Source: Cytophagaceae bacterium
GTDB taxonomy: Bacteria; Bacteroidota; Bacteroidia; Cytophagales; Flexibacteraceae
NCBI GenBank assembly: GCA_027485575.1
Contig: JAIXQU010000088.1
Span: 18,460 to 82,459, forward strand
Reading direction: 5' to 3'
Length of the DNA: 64,000 nt
Shown: piece after piece, positions 35,501 through 43,259 of the stretch
Position numbering within the stretch: the first letter of the stretch is position 1
Layout: every line of letters starts with the position of its first letter
Made by a program: the position numbers and the translations under genes
Notes under the pieces: generated by a model
What the model saw: only the letters and a program-made list of their open reading frames with translations
Databases searched by the model: none
What the model was told of the DNA's origin: nothing

Positions 35501-36779
35501 GGGCTTGGGAATAGTAAATAGATCTATTACCACATTGATCTTCGGTCAACTTGATGTAGTTTTCGATGTATCCTTCCGCCTTTTTTACGCTATCTCCATA
35601 AATACAGGATTGATACAAATACTTGAGAATATCATAGGCATACTGGTTGGGCAGGTGATAATTAACAATGTCTTTAACCGTTTTTTCCAGAAGAAAAATG
35701 AAAGAATTTTCCCTTTTTTCCCAGGTTGACGCAAAAGGAATCTTTAGCCTGACCTTATATGCTTCTGAATCGCCATAGTTTTTGTTGATTATTTCTTTGT
35801 AGTTTTTAGAAATCTCCTGTGCTCTTGGAAAATCTTTTTGTCCTACATAGATTTTGGTCAAAGTTTCAAGCATTGACAGGTAGGTAGGATGGGTTTTTAA
35901 ATAAGTAACCGGATGGCTGGGGTTGTCACAAAACCTGATTGCATCCTTTAGCAGTTTTATTGCTTTTTTAATTTCGTTGCTTTCCTGAAGAAATTGGGAA
36001 TAATACCTTAGGTAATCTATATAGGCCTGGTCCTGGTATTTAATTTTAGACTTTTTTATCTGTTTTTCGACACCAACAAAACTCTCAATTGCTTTTTTAT
36101 TGTCTCCTTTTACCATTAAATATCTGGCTTCAAATAGTTTGGCCCAAACAAGATCTCTTTTTCTTGCCAAAAGTTCTTCCCCTTTAAAATCCAGATATTT
36201 TTTTTTTTTTTTTTTGTCAACAACTTCTTTTTTTTCAAGTAGCCTGCTTTCCGCTTTGAAAATCAACCTTTCTATCAAGGTGGCAGCCAGGTCTAAATTT
36301 CCTCTTTCTAACTCATTTTCGGCTTGCAACATTCTGGCTTCAAAAATTAGGGAGGAATCAGAAAGCTGCACGAATTTCGATTTTTCGAAAAAGATTGTTA
36401 AACAGTTATTAGCAGAATGGTAATCAGCCGATTGTAGCGAAATTGTTGACTTCTCGATGAGAACTTGTAAAAATTCCGGTGAACGTTCACCAAGCTTTCC
36501 TTTTATCCGTGCCACAAATCTCGCTCCCAGGTCTTCACTATGGGTATAATCTCCTTTTAATCGATAAAGCCTTGATTCATAATATTGTAACTTTGAGGAA
36601 TCCTGAAAACTAACTGTCCTTCCTGAAAATTTTTCGGCAAGACTATAATATTCTTCCTTTGCCGTTTTGATATCACCCTGGGTAAAAGCTTTGTCTAATC
36701 TGGAATAATATTTCTCAAATTTCTGGGCATGAAGAAAAGATGCTAAACAACAAAAGAGGGGTATCAATATAAGTCTCAT
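32541..36779 (-). CDS. Exported TPR-CHAT protein (caspase-like protease domain)
   Basis: A 1412-residue protein. A signal peptide (LILIPLFCCLASFLHAQ) is followed by about 900 residues of tetratricopeptide-like helical repeats (for example EKYMSALSRIEK, ALEINKNKYGLTHPRYAESL), a coiled linker, and a C-terminal CHAT domain over about 1090-1412. The catalytic pair is His1244 in HVATHGYFLE and Cys1324 in VVLSACETGRG, both present, so the peptidase looks active. TPR-CHAT proteins are caspase relatives with varied roles. The signal peptide places this one outside the cytoplasm, unlike the CRISPR-linked TPR-CHAT. Codons 189-194 are six Lys encoded by an unbroken run of 18 A (T run at 36198-36215). 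No partner gene is adjacent. Confidence 0.9.
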   Translation of the reverse strand: MRLILIPLFCCLASFLHAQKFEKYYSRLDKAFTQGDIKTAKEEYYSLAEKFSGRTVSFQDSSKLQYYESRLYRLKGDYTHSEDLGARFVARIKGKLGERSPEFLQVLIEKSTISLQSADYHSANNCLTIFFEKSKFVQLSDSSLIFEARMLQAENELERGNLDLAATLIERLIFKAESRLLEKKEVVDKKKKKKYLDFKGEELLARKRDLVWAKLFEARYLMVKGDNKKAIESFVGVEKQIKKSKIKYQDQAYIDYLRYYSQFLQESNEIKKAIKLLKDAIRFCDNPSHPVTYLKTHPTYLSMLETLTKIYVGQKDFPRAQEISKNYKEIINKNYGDSEAYKVRLKIPFASTWEKRENSFIFLLEKTVKDIVNYHLPNQYAYDILKYLYQSCIYGDSVKKAEGYIENYIKLTEDQCGNRSIYYSQAQCELANFYAQYTDRVALAEPLFYKYLHSVLEKQLSSQSLILLDIQNKEGAFYEIKDQFQKAINNYIRVQQVEEDKYGKDNWRVAYQSLKVGTVEMQMGEFPNAEEKYMSALSRIEKSRGKDSKEYIECLQKITRLMVITGRFEEAGKYLSRSLRTVQNASKNSLLTFNGLDEELMLLLNKGLFTEAQEKTLSMIEYRRAKYGLPNHRSYITPYQIGAEVFLESGNYTLAEDMANKACQVSKTIFGDSSMQYLRSLALFCRVYSAFGDYERAQEAGEKCVAGIEKYFGNAHVEIAKPKTDLAMIMFYRGGNSESVYNLLNFALEINKNKYGLTHPRYAESLQFIASFHIANKKYLEASRLLDEADKIWVDKFGKVNTHSADVLLLRGEIDWALENYEGAKKHFSKAADFYKDVFDESHPKYVSIMTRVAQALYVLGDLNKALSVCEATSEQNLQFIKRFFPSMSEREKTKSWSLIRPSFEFYYTLALKYKDKKPSVLGKMYDIILNTKAILLNASIKVRERILASGDVELKNKFREWTRKKEEITAAVELGPEERKLAGIDIRKLEVESEALEIELSKGSEDFKLANEEKKINWKTIREMLEKDEYATEIIRFRYYDKGFSDSIIYAALVIGQKSKSNPQLVVLSNGKALETKYINYYRNCVKFLIEDTLSYTYFWKPFEPVFPPGAKIFLSPDGVFNEINLESLREKNGKFVIEYENIDIISNSKDIYSAKNLLAKSSELRNTAYLLGDPVFYAKESTSERQENETIANLPGTKKEVLEINDILKTNRWETKSYTGVDAKEEVIKSVRSPRILHVATHGYFLENLDEERESSSFSMINQNKAIDNPLLRSGLYLNNAGDVVDQAKISSSGQVGEGVLTAYEAMNLNLNSTDLVVLSACETGRGEVQVGEGVYGLQRAFQIAGAKAVIMSLFKVSDSATQELMNIFYRNWISKGMDKRKAFIEAKKEMMKTKPQPLYWGSFVMVGVG
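36198..36215 (-). repeat. 18-base homopolymer inside the CHAT gene
   Basis: T18 on the + strand, A18 in the coding strand, exactly six Lys codons (189-194). Loss or gain of one base would stop translation within a few codons (gain) or about 30 codons (loss). Confidence 0.85.
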
Positions 36780-36892
36780 TTTTAGGCTTTTAAGGGTAAA
36801 AAAAACAATATATTTTACATTCTGACTTTAAAGGCAATTACAATAAATTAATTAAAGAAAAGGTGAGCTTTTGCTAATGTTAATGAAATATT

Positions 36893-36922
36893 TTGCCACA
36901 GGTTTCTTATCTTCTACTTTTG
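36893..36922 (+). promoter_or_regulatory. Promoter of the FKBP-Wzz-lipoprotein-dnaX run
   Basis: TTG at 36893-36895 (within TTTTG), spacing 19, TACTTTTG at 36915-36922. The FKBP start follows at 36939, giving a leader of only about 10 bases. Confidence 0.65.
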
Positions 36923-36938
36923 TACAAATAATTATAAA

Positions 36939-37673
36939 ATGAGATTACTAGCACTTGCCACTTTGGCGATATTATTAGGGAATGAAACATACGCCCAAAA
37001 GCCAGGCAACAAAAAAAGTTCAAAACCAGCAACAATTGCAAAACCAGTTCAAAAACCAGAAAGCAAAAAAGATAAGTTAAGCTATTCAATTGGTTTCAAC
37101 ATTGCCAAACAGTTTAAAAGTCAAAACATTGAGATCAATCCAGACCTTTTTGCAGATGCGGTCAAAACAGTATTTGCAGGTCTTCCTACCGCTATGACTG
37201 AGGAAGAGGTCATGTCAACTTTGCAAAGCTTTGAGAAAGAAATGCAGTCAAAAATGCAGGGAGATGCGCAGGCAGCTGCAGGTCCAAACAAAGAGGCTGG
37301 CCGAACTTTTTTAGCTGAAAACAAAAAGAAACCAACCGTTGTGGAGCTTCCAAGCGGATTACAGTATGAAATAATAAAGGACGGTACAGGTGAAAGCCCG
37401 AAAGCTACCAGTACAGTAACAACACACTACACGGGCACCTTGATTGATGGAACTGTGTTTGATAGTTCAGTAGAAAGAGGGCAGCCTGCACAGTTTCCTG
37501 TCAATGGAGTAATAAGAGGCTGGACCGAAGCACTTCAATTGATGAAACCAGGTTCTAAATGGAAATTGTTTATTCCTTCTGATATGGCTTATGGCGATGC
37601 TGGTTCCCCACCAAAAATAAGCCCGGGCGCTACATTAATTTTTGAAGTGGAGCTTATTTCAGTAGATAAATAG
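36939..37673 (+). CDS. FKBP-type peptidyl-prolyl isomerase (FkpA/Mip-like), exported
   Basis: A 244-residue periplasmic folding helper. A signal peptide (ending near TYAQK) and a Lys/Pro-rich linker lead to an N-terminal dimerisation domain (KLSYSIGFNIAKQFKSQNIE). The FKBP domain starts at about residue 130 (LPSGLQYEIIKDGTGESP, VTTHYTGTLIDGTVFDSS, NGVIRGWTEALQLMKPGSKW, IPSDMAYG, GATLIFEVELI). The arrangement is that of FkpA/FklB/Mip, with all usual active-site aromatics. It starts a tight + strand run: the next gene begins 5 bases after its stop. Confidence 0.93.
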   Translation: MRLLALATLAILLGNETYAQKPGNKKSSKPATIAKPVQKPESKKDKLSYSIGFNIAKQFKSQNIEINPDLFADAVKTVFAGLPTAMTEEEVMSTLQSFEKEMQSKMQGDAQAAAGPNKEAGRTFLAENKKKPTVVELPSGLQYEIIKDGTGESPKATSTVTTHYTGTLIDGTVFDSSVERGQPAQFPVNGVIRGWTEALQLMKPGSKWKLFIPSDMAYGDAGSPPKISPGATLIFEVELISVDK

Positions 37674-37678
37674 GTTTG

Positions 37679-38563
37679 ATGAATAAAGGAGAGAAGAAAA
37701 TTCTGGCTCCGGATGAGGTAGATCTTGTTCGTGTTTTTGTTTTGACCATACGGTATTTTAATAAAGTCAAATTCGTTTTTTTGTTTTTTAATCTGTTTGC
37801 GCTTGGATTAGGGTCAGGGTATTACTTTTTTAAATCGAAGGTTTATGAATCTAAATTTATAGCTGAATGCCAATCCATTCCCGATAGCAGGGTAGTTGAT
37901 CTTATTCAGGATTTGGATAAAATAAGAGAAAATGAAGATTGGTCTTTGTTGGCCCAAAAGCTTAAAATGAAAATTGATGAGGTAAAAAAAATAAAAGAAT
38001 TTGAACCCCTTCCAAACGTGGTTATTGAAAAGGAAGCAAAGGGTTTGGATGATTATCTGTTACCAACGACTGAAATTTCTTATAAGTTTGGTTTAATTGT
38101 AAAGGTTAAAGACAATTTGATCCTTCCAAAATTACAAAAGGGTATTATCCATTATTTATCTTCAAACGAATATTCAACCATCAGGGTGGATAGGTTTTTA
38201 GAAAACCGTAAAAGCCTGTTGAAGTATTTAGAAAAACAGATTATCAATCTGGATTCACTGAACCTACTTTTTGCCACTAAAATCGTATCTTCTTCTAACA
38301 CTAGTTCTACAGTAACAAGTCCGGGTGATTATAAAGGTTTGTTAGTAAATTTAAAGGAAAGAGCACTTGCCGTTGAAGATCAGATTAAATTTTGTAGTCC
38401 GGTAATGGTAATTCAACCGTTTACTGCATTCAAATATCCTGTTGCTCCAGAGTTGTTTACAGTGTTTGGTTTATCTTTACTTTTTGGAAATTTAGTTTCC
38501 TTTTTGGCAATTTTGTTAATCTCGCTTAGAAAGACCTACATTGAAAATAAGGATATAGAATAA
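37679..38563 (+). CDS. Wzz-like (chain-length determinant) inner-membrane protein
   Basis: A 294-residue protein with a transmembrane helix near each end (about 33-53 and 262-285) and a mostly helical periplasmic part between, the layout of polysaccharide co-polymerases of the Wzz family. The last helix carries no cytoplasmic kinase domain. Sequence similarity cannot be checked here, and other Bacteroidota membrane proteins share this topology. ATG 37679 is used; the preceding TTG is adjacent. No glycosyltransferase or polymerase genes are nearby, so a polysaccharide role is only inferred. The downstream lipoprotein starts 1 base after its stop. Confidence 0.6.
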   Translation: MNKGEKKILAPDEVDLVRVFVLTIRYFNKVKFVFLFFNLFALGLGSGYYFFKSKVYESKFIAECQSIPDSRVVDLIQDLDKIRENEDWSLLAQKLKMKIDEVKKIKEFEPLPNVVIEKEAKGLDDYLLPTTEISYKFGLIVKVKDNLILPKLQKGIIHYLSSNEYSTIRVDRFLENRKSLLKYLEKQIINLDSLNLLFATKIVSSSNTSSTVTSPGDYKGLLVNLKERALAVEDQIKFCSPVMVIQPFTAFKYPVAPELFTVFGLSLLFGNLVSFLAILLISLRKTYIENKDIE

Positions 38564-38564
38564 T

Positions 38565-39161
38565 ATGACAAAGACAATCAATTACTTTTTCTTCATTCTG
38601 GTTGTATTGCTTTTTTCAGCCAGTGCATGTAACCGGGGGAATAACAAAACAGATTCGAAATTAAAAAAGGAGGTTTTGCAATTTGAATCTCTTATCAATA
38701 AATCAGACAGTGCCTGGGCATTGATGATGAACTCTGATGATAACAAAATTCAAAACTTAAATCGTTTAATTGAAGAATTGGCCTTAATTGAAGGAACCAA
38801 AGAAGACCAACTTAAGCCTATTAAATCTGAAATTAGTGAGATGGTGAAGGCCAGATATGATAGGTTGTCTATGGAAAGCTCCGCCAGAATAGATCAATAT
38901 GATTCTTTTACCAATTCAATATTGGGCAAAGTGAGGGCTGAAATCAATGCCAATCCAAACGCAGAAAAATATCAAATTGTTCATCAGCTATTGGCTGAAG
39001 TACAAGCTGCTGACGATAGTATTCTTCACTTCAGAAAAGAATATGATAGAAGTATTGAAGCTTATCGCCAGTATTTGGACAAGAATAAAAAGGTTCTCCA
39101 AAATGAACTTCCCTCATTCGATAGCGTACAGAGATATCATTTGTTTAGATTGGTCCAATAG
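38565..39161 (+). CDS. Helical lipoprotein, unknown function
   Basis: A 198-residue protein with a lipoprotein signal (FFFILVVLLF, lipobox SASACNR). The mature part is helical and charged, with pairs such as FRKEYDRSIEAYRQYLDKN followed by LPSFDSVQRYHLF. That C-terminal pattern is faintly like LemA proteins (YN...YN...FP), but this is not certain. It sits 1 base after the Wzz-like gene, so the two probably work together in the envelope. It precedes dnaX by 50 bases. Confidence 0.65.
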   Translation: MTKTINYFFFILVVLLFSASACNRGNNKTDSKLKKEVLQFESLINKSDSAWALMMNSDDNKIQNLNRLIEELALIEGTKEDQLKPIKSEISEMVKARYDRLSMESSARIDQYDSFTNSILGKVRAEINANPNAEKYQIVHQLLAEVQAADDSILHFRKEYDRSIEAYRQYLDKNKKVLQNELPSFDSVQRYHLFRLVQ

Positions 39162-39211
39162 AAAATCTAAATTGAGAATAATATCCTGGATCTTTCAAAG
39201 CAATTAATTGA

Positions 39212-40885
39212 ATGCAAAGTTTTGTAGTATCAGCCAGAAAATATCGGCCGGCAACCTTTGAAACCGTTGTTGGGCAAGCCCATATCACTACAACTTTAAA
39301 AAATGCAATCAAAACACAGCATCTTGCCCAGGCATTTTTGTTTTGTGGTCCCAGAGGGGTAGGAAAAACTACTTGCGCAAGGATTCTTGCCAAGACAATA
39401 AATTGCGAAACCATTCAGGAAGATGGAGAAGCATGTGGGAAATGTAAATCCTGCGAAAGCTATCAAAACAACAATTCCTTTAATATTCATGAACTGGATG
39501 CAGCAAGCAATAATTCAGTAGATGACATCCGGAATCTGAATGAGCAAGTTAGAGTGCCACCTCAATATGGAACCTACAAGGTTTACATCATTGATGAGGT
39601 TCATATGTTGAGTACGGCTGCTTTTAATGCTTTCCTGAAAACCCTGGAGGAACCCCCAAAATATGCCATCTTTATTTTGGCGACTACCGAGAAGCATAAA
39701 ATTCTTCCTACGATTTTATCGCGTTGCCAGATTTTTGATTTTAATCGGATAAAAATTTCAGATATATCTTCCCAACTCCAGAAAGTTGCTGTCTCAGAAG
39801 GAATTGAATATGAAGAGGAAGGCCTGCGGGTAATTGCCCAAAAGGCAGATGGTGGAATGCGTGATGCCTTATCTATGTTTGACATGATAAGCACTTTTTC
39901 GCCGGACCGAAGGATTAGTTATGCGCAAGTAATAACCAATCTACATATTTTGGATAGTGATTATTATTTCAAGGTTACCGACTTTATACTTCAGGGACAG
40001 TCCAATAATTTATTATTGCTTTTTGATGAAGTTCTGCAAAAAGGGTTTGATGGTCATTTGTTTATACTTGGCCTTGCAAATCATTTCCGGGATCTCCTTG
40101 TTGCCACAGATCCTTCGACTGTCCAATTGATAGAGGCAAGTGAGGAAAAAATTAATACGTATCTCAATCAGGCATCTAAATCTTCTCCCGGCTTTTATTT
40201 GAATCTATTAAACCAGGCTTCCATTGCAGATTTAAATTTTAAAACAAGTAAAAATCCCCGGTTACATGTTGAGCTGAGCCTTTTGAAAATGGCTAACCTA
40301 CATCAGGCTATTTCAAATTTGGAATCAGAAAAAAAAAAGTCTGAACCAAATTTAACTGAGGAAAAAGTTCAATTTAAGATTCCTCAACCAGCACTGGTTA
40401 AAGATGCTTTTAAATTTGAGAAGTCTTCTTTTAAATCAACACCCAATATTTCTACAGTTCCGGTCAAGGTTGGTGAAACAACTCCTGGAGAAAATAAGAT
40501 TGAGGATGTTTCCATTAGTAAAAAGGAATTAAGGGCGTATGGTTTGTTAAAGGCCAAAGAGGATTATTTGCAATGGCTTAAAGACGAACAAAAGCTGCCA
40601 GTTTCGGCTTGGAAACTTGCAGGAAATGAAAATATCGACGATTTAACCGTATTTCTAGGCTTTTCCAATCCACTGACTCTTGAGAATTTTCTGTCAGAAC
40701 AAAACATTATTTTTTCTTATTTCAGGGCTCATTTTGACACCATTCCACAATTTGAAACAATGGTTAGTGAGTTAGCAAAGGAGTCCATCAGACCGTATTC
40801 CAATCCTGAAAAGTTTAATTTTTTGACAAAAAAATACCCTAAACTCGGTGAGATTAGGGCAAAGCTTGGATTGGAACCCAGTTGA
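39212..40885 (+). CDS. dnaX: DNA polymerase III gamma/tau subunit
   Basis: Clamp-loader ATPase, 557 residues. The N-terminal ARYRPxxF-like start is ARKYRPATFETVVGQ, Walker A is GPRGVGKTT (46-54), zinc Cys residues lie in CGKCKSC (75-81), Walker B is VYIIDEVHML, and LEEPPKYAIFILATTE and the SRC sensor (LSRCQIFDF) follow. Domain III ends near residue 365. A linker rich in Lys and Pro and a tau-like C-terminus (DYLQWLKDEQKL onward) complete it. At 40329-40338 a run of ten A (GAA AAA AAA AAG) is followed in the -1 frame by GTC TGA, so a -1 slip would give a gamma-like form of about 377 residues. The stop is one base from the convergent barrel gene. Confidence 0.94.
   Translation: MQSFVVSARKYRPATFETVVGQAHITTTLKNAIKTQHLAQAFLFCGPRGVGKTTCARILAKTINCETIQEDGEACGKCKSCESYQNNNSFNIHELDAASNNSVDDIRNLNEQVRVPPQYGTYKVYIIDEVHMLSTAAFNAFLKTLEEPPKYAIFILATTEKHKILPTILSRCQIFDFNRIKISDISSQLQKVAVSEGIEYEEEGLRVIAQKADGGMRDALSMFDMISTFSPDRRISYAQVITNLHILDSDYYFKVTDFILQGQSNNLLLLFDEVLQKGFDGHLFILGLANHFRDLLVATDPSTVQLIEASEEKINTYLNQASKSSPGFYLNLLNQASIADLNFKTSKNPRLHVELSLLKMANLHQAISNLESEKKKSEPNLTEEKVQFKIPQPALVKDAFKFEKSSFKSTPNISTVPVKVGETTPGENKIEDVSISKKELRAYGLLKAKEDYLQWLKDEQKLPVSAWKLAGNENIDDLTVFLGFSNPLTLENFLSEQNIIFSYFRAHFDTIPQFETMVSELAKESIRPYSNPEKFNFLTKKYPKLGEIRAKLGLEPS
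40329..40344 (+). promoter_or_regulatory. Candidate programmed slippage site in dnaX
   Basis: Ten A followed by G, read as AAA AAA AAG (codons 374-376), with a TGA in the -1 frame at 40342-40344 and a TAA in the +1 frame shortly after. It lies just past the clamp-loader domain III, where known gamma forms end. Confidence 0.45.
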
Positions 40886-40886
40886 T

Positions 40887-41801
40887 TTATTTTCTTTTCT
40901 TAACAGTTCTGGAAGGCTGGGATACCGAACTTCTGCCTCGAATACCCGCACCCCTTGAGGCAACATTAAGGAAAGGAACTTTGCCGAAAAAGTATTCAAA
41001 TTTGAGATCAACCAATAAATAACCATCATTCTTTTGAGGGCTTCCTCTTTTTGCTCCAACTCCGTAGAAATTCTCCTCACTTCCTCTGTATGAAAGACTT
41101 AATGGGTCATCCGGAGAAATTGTCTTGGGATCATAAGCATATTTTGTACTGACATCATCGAGATAATCTGTTCCCGTAAAACGATAGCCTGCCTGAAGAC
41201 TAACAGCAAAAATGTTTTTAATTTTATAGCTTATCCCTAAGCCAAATGGCAAAATTGCAGCAAGTGATGAATAAGAAACTCCTTCAGTCTTTAAGGGACG
41301 AAGTGCTATATATTCTCCTTTGTATAGTGCTTTCGGGCTGTTGGTTGTCACACCAAAACCCAAAAATGCATACATACTTATTGGAAATTCATTCCGGCTT
41401 AAATATCTGAATGTGTTGTAATTAAGGAACTCAAAATGCCCTAAAAAAGAAAATTCCATATTGTCAGACCGAAATGATAGATTTCTTTTTAATCTACCCG
41501 TATTCCCACTTTCAAGGTCAGAACCGCCTATCCTGTAATACTGAAAATTAAAATTAAAGAAAAGATAGTCATTCATTCTATAATTTACTCCCCCTCCAAG
41601 ATTGAATTTTGAATTTGTGTAGCAATCCCCTGTTGGGCAAAGATCTCCAAAATAATTTGAAGTTCCGGATTGAATATGAACTGAGAAGGACCTTAATTTT
41701 GGATCCCTGAAATCAAATACCCTATATCTTGGTTGTGCCAACAATATAGCTGAATGTAGTAAAGCTATTGAGAATAAGGCGATTGAAATAAATTTTTTCA
41801 T
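40887..41801 (-). CDS. Outer-membrane beta-barrel protein (porin/DUF6089-like)
   Basis: A 304-residue protein with signal peptide (FISIALFSIALLHS, cleavage near LLAQP). Alternating aromatic beta strands of an outer-membrane barrel follow (VHIQSGTSNYFGDLCP, GGGVNYRMNDYLFFNFNFQY, MYAFLGFGVTTNS, AVSLQAGYRFTGTDYLDDVS). A basic tail, QPSRTVKKRK, ends it. It resembles the DUF6089-type barrels often found with T9SS and SprF/OmpA genes. ATG 41801 is used; the longer frame starts with TTG. It is the last gene of the - strand adhesin cluster, 94 bases after the OmpA gene. Role unknown. Confidence 0.75.
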   Translation of the reverse strand: MKKFISIALFSIALLHSAILLAQPRYRVFDFRDPKLRSFSVHIQSGTSNYFGDLCPTGDCYTNSKFNLGGGVNYRMNDYLFFNFNFQYYRIGGSDLESGNTGRLKRNLSFRSDNMEFSFLGHFEFLNYNTFRYLSRNEFPISMYAFLGFGVTTNSPKALYKGEYIALRPLKTEGVSYSSLAAILPFGLGISYKIKNIFAVSLQAGYRFTGTDYLDDVSTKYAYDPKTISPDDPLSLSYRGSEENFYGVGAKRGSPQKNDGYLLVDLKFEYFFGKVPFLNVASRGAGIRGRSSVSQPSRTVKKRK

Positions 41802-41895
41802 AATATAAGGTACATTCCACCTGATTTCAGTCTTCAAAAAAAAGCAATTCTTTTGGTAACTCCAAACCTTCAGTGGCTATTCAATCTGAATTGTC

Positions 41896-43239
41896 TCACT
41901 GAAGAAAGTATTTAACCTCCACTCTTCTGTTTTTGGATCTTCCTTCTTCAGTTGAGTTATCCGAAATTGGATTAAGCTCTCCAAATCCCTGGGTTTTTAT
42001 TTTTGAGCCTTTTACCCCATTTTTAACCAAATATTTTTTTACGCTATTTGCCCTTCTCTCAGATAATTTCTGATTATAGACTTCAGGTCCTTTTTCATCC
42101 GTATGTCCTTCAATTTGAATTCGATAAGAACTATTTTTCCTTAGCCTTTCCGCAACCATTTTTAAACTCTCCTTAGAGTCCGGATTGATTACTATGGAAT
42201 TAAACTCAAAAAGTGCCGGGCCAAAAGTTTCCACAGAGTTGGGCTTTGGCGCTTCAACGGATTTTGGTACTTCAACGGGTTTAGGGGTTTCAACAACTGG
42301 GGGTGCAGAAACTACCTGAGCAGGAGCAGGGACAACTGGTGGGGGTGGGGGAGGAGCAATCATACTTATTGTATAGATATCTCCATTGCCAGTTGCTCCT
42401 TCACCACTGATATAATAGGCATTTCCTTTTTCATCAATTGAAAACGAACCATCGAATCCGACCGTATTTATTCTCGGTCCCAAATTTTCCAGGGTTGACC
42501 AGGAGGTCCAGGAATCATCTTGACGTGTGGATTTGAAAATATCTCCATCTCCTTGACCTCCAAATCCATTTGAGGAAAAATACAAAGTTTTTCCATCTGC
42601 AGAAACAATAGGTGAGGTTTCAAAACCGGAAGAATTTATTGTTTTACCCATGTTTATTGGGGCTGAAAATTTTCCAGTTGCATCTTTTTTCAGAACATAT
42701 AAGTCTTCGAGGCCCATACCATTTTTTCCTTCAAATGAAGCAATAATATAATCTTCATCAGGAGAAACATATGCTTGAAAAAAGCCTTTTTCAGGGAATT
42801 CATAAGTTGTGAGTGCTACAGGTTTTGACCACCCGTTTTCCTCACGATTGCAAACGGATATTCCAGGAATTGATTTATCCTGTCTGACCTTAATGGCATT
42901 TAAATATAGCTTATTTCCATCCCGGCTAACCCCACAGACCGCGTTGTGAAATTCGTCATTTAATGGGGCCCCTATATTCTTTGCGACGGACCATTCCGTT
43001 TCTGATTTTCTATTTGAGAAGTAGATATCTTGTTTTCCGGTCGCTCCTCCGATGTTTTCTGAATAAAACGACCTTACAAAATAAAGAGTCTTACCGTCAG
43101 GGGAAAGCAATACGGCAGATTCATCTTCCTTTACATTTACTGAATCAGAAAGTTTGGTTCTGGTTTCGTAAGTGGCCTTCTGGCCATACACAGATTGGGC
43201 ACAAAATAGTAAACAGGCAAATGCACTTATCCTTTTCAT
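41896..43239 (-). CDS. OmpA-family protein with PD40 beta-propeller
   Basis: A 447-residue exported protein. The signal peptide ends near VYGQK. A WD40-like PD40 propeller occupies about 40-290, with repeated motifs LLSPDGKTLYFVRS, VSRDGNKLYL, VSPDEDYIIA, VSADGKTLYFSSNGFGGQGD. A Pro-rich linker (290-330, including PPPPPPVVPAP and repeats of VEVPK / VEAPK) follows. The C-terminal OmpA domain has HTDEKGPEVYNQKLSERRA and the closing SKNRRVEVKYF, and should bind peptidoglycan. Such proteins accompany PorP/SprF and type B T9SS adhesins, probably anchoring the outer-membrane complex. ATG 43239 is chosen over GTG 43266. It begins 20 bases after the PorP/SprF stop. Confidence 0.9.
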   Translation of the reverse strand: MKRISAFACLLFCAQSVYGQKATYETRTKLSDSVNVKEDESAVLLSPDGKTLYFVRSFYSENIGGATGKQDIYFSNRKSETEWSVAKNIGAPLNDEFHNAVCGVSRDGNKLYLNAIKVRQDKSIPGISVCNREENGWSKPVALTTYEFPEKGFFQAYVSPDEDYIIASFEGKNGMGLEDLYVLKKDATGKFSAPINMGKTINSSGFETSPIVSADGKTLYFSSNGFGGQGDGDIFKSTRQDDSWTSWSTLENLGPRINTVGFDGSFSIDEKGNAYYISGEGATGNGDIYTISMIAPPPPPPVVPAPAQVVSAPPVVETPKPVEVPKSVEAPKPNSVETFGPALFEFNSIVINPDSKESLKMVAERLRKNSSYRIQIEGHTDEKGPEVYNQKLSERRANSVKKYLVKNGVKGSKIKTQGFGELNPISDNSTEEGRSKNRRVEVKYFLQ

Positions 43240-43259
43240 TTCTTTATTTAATTGTTTTT

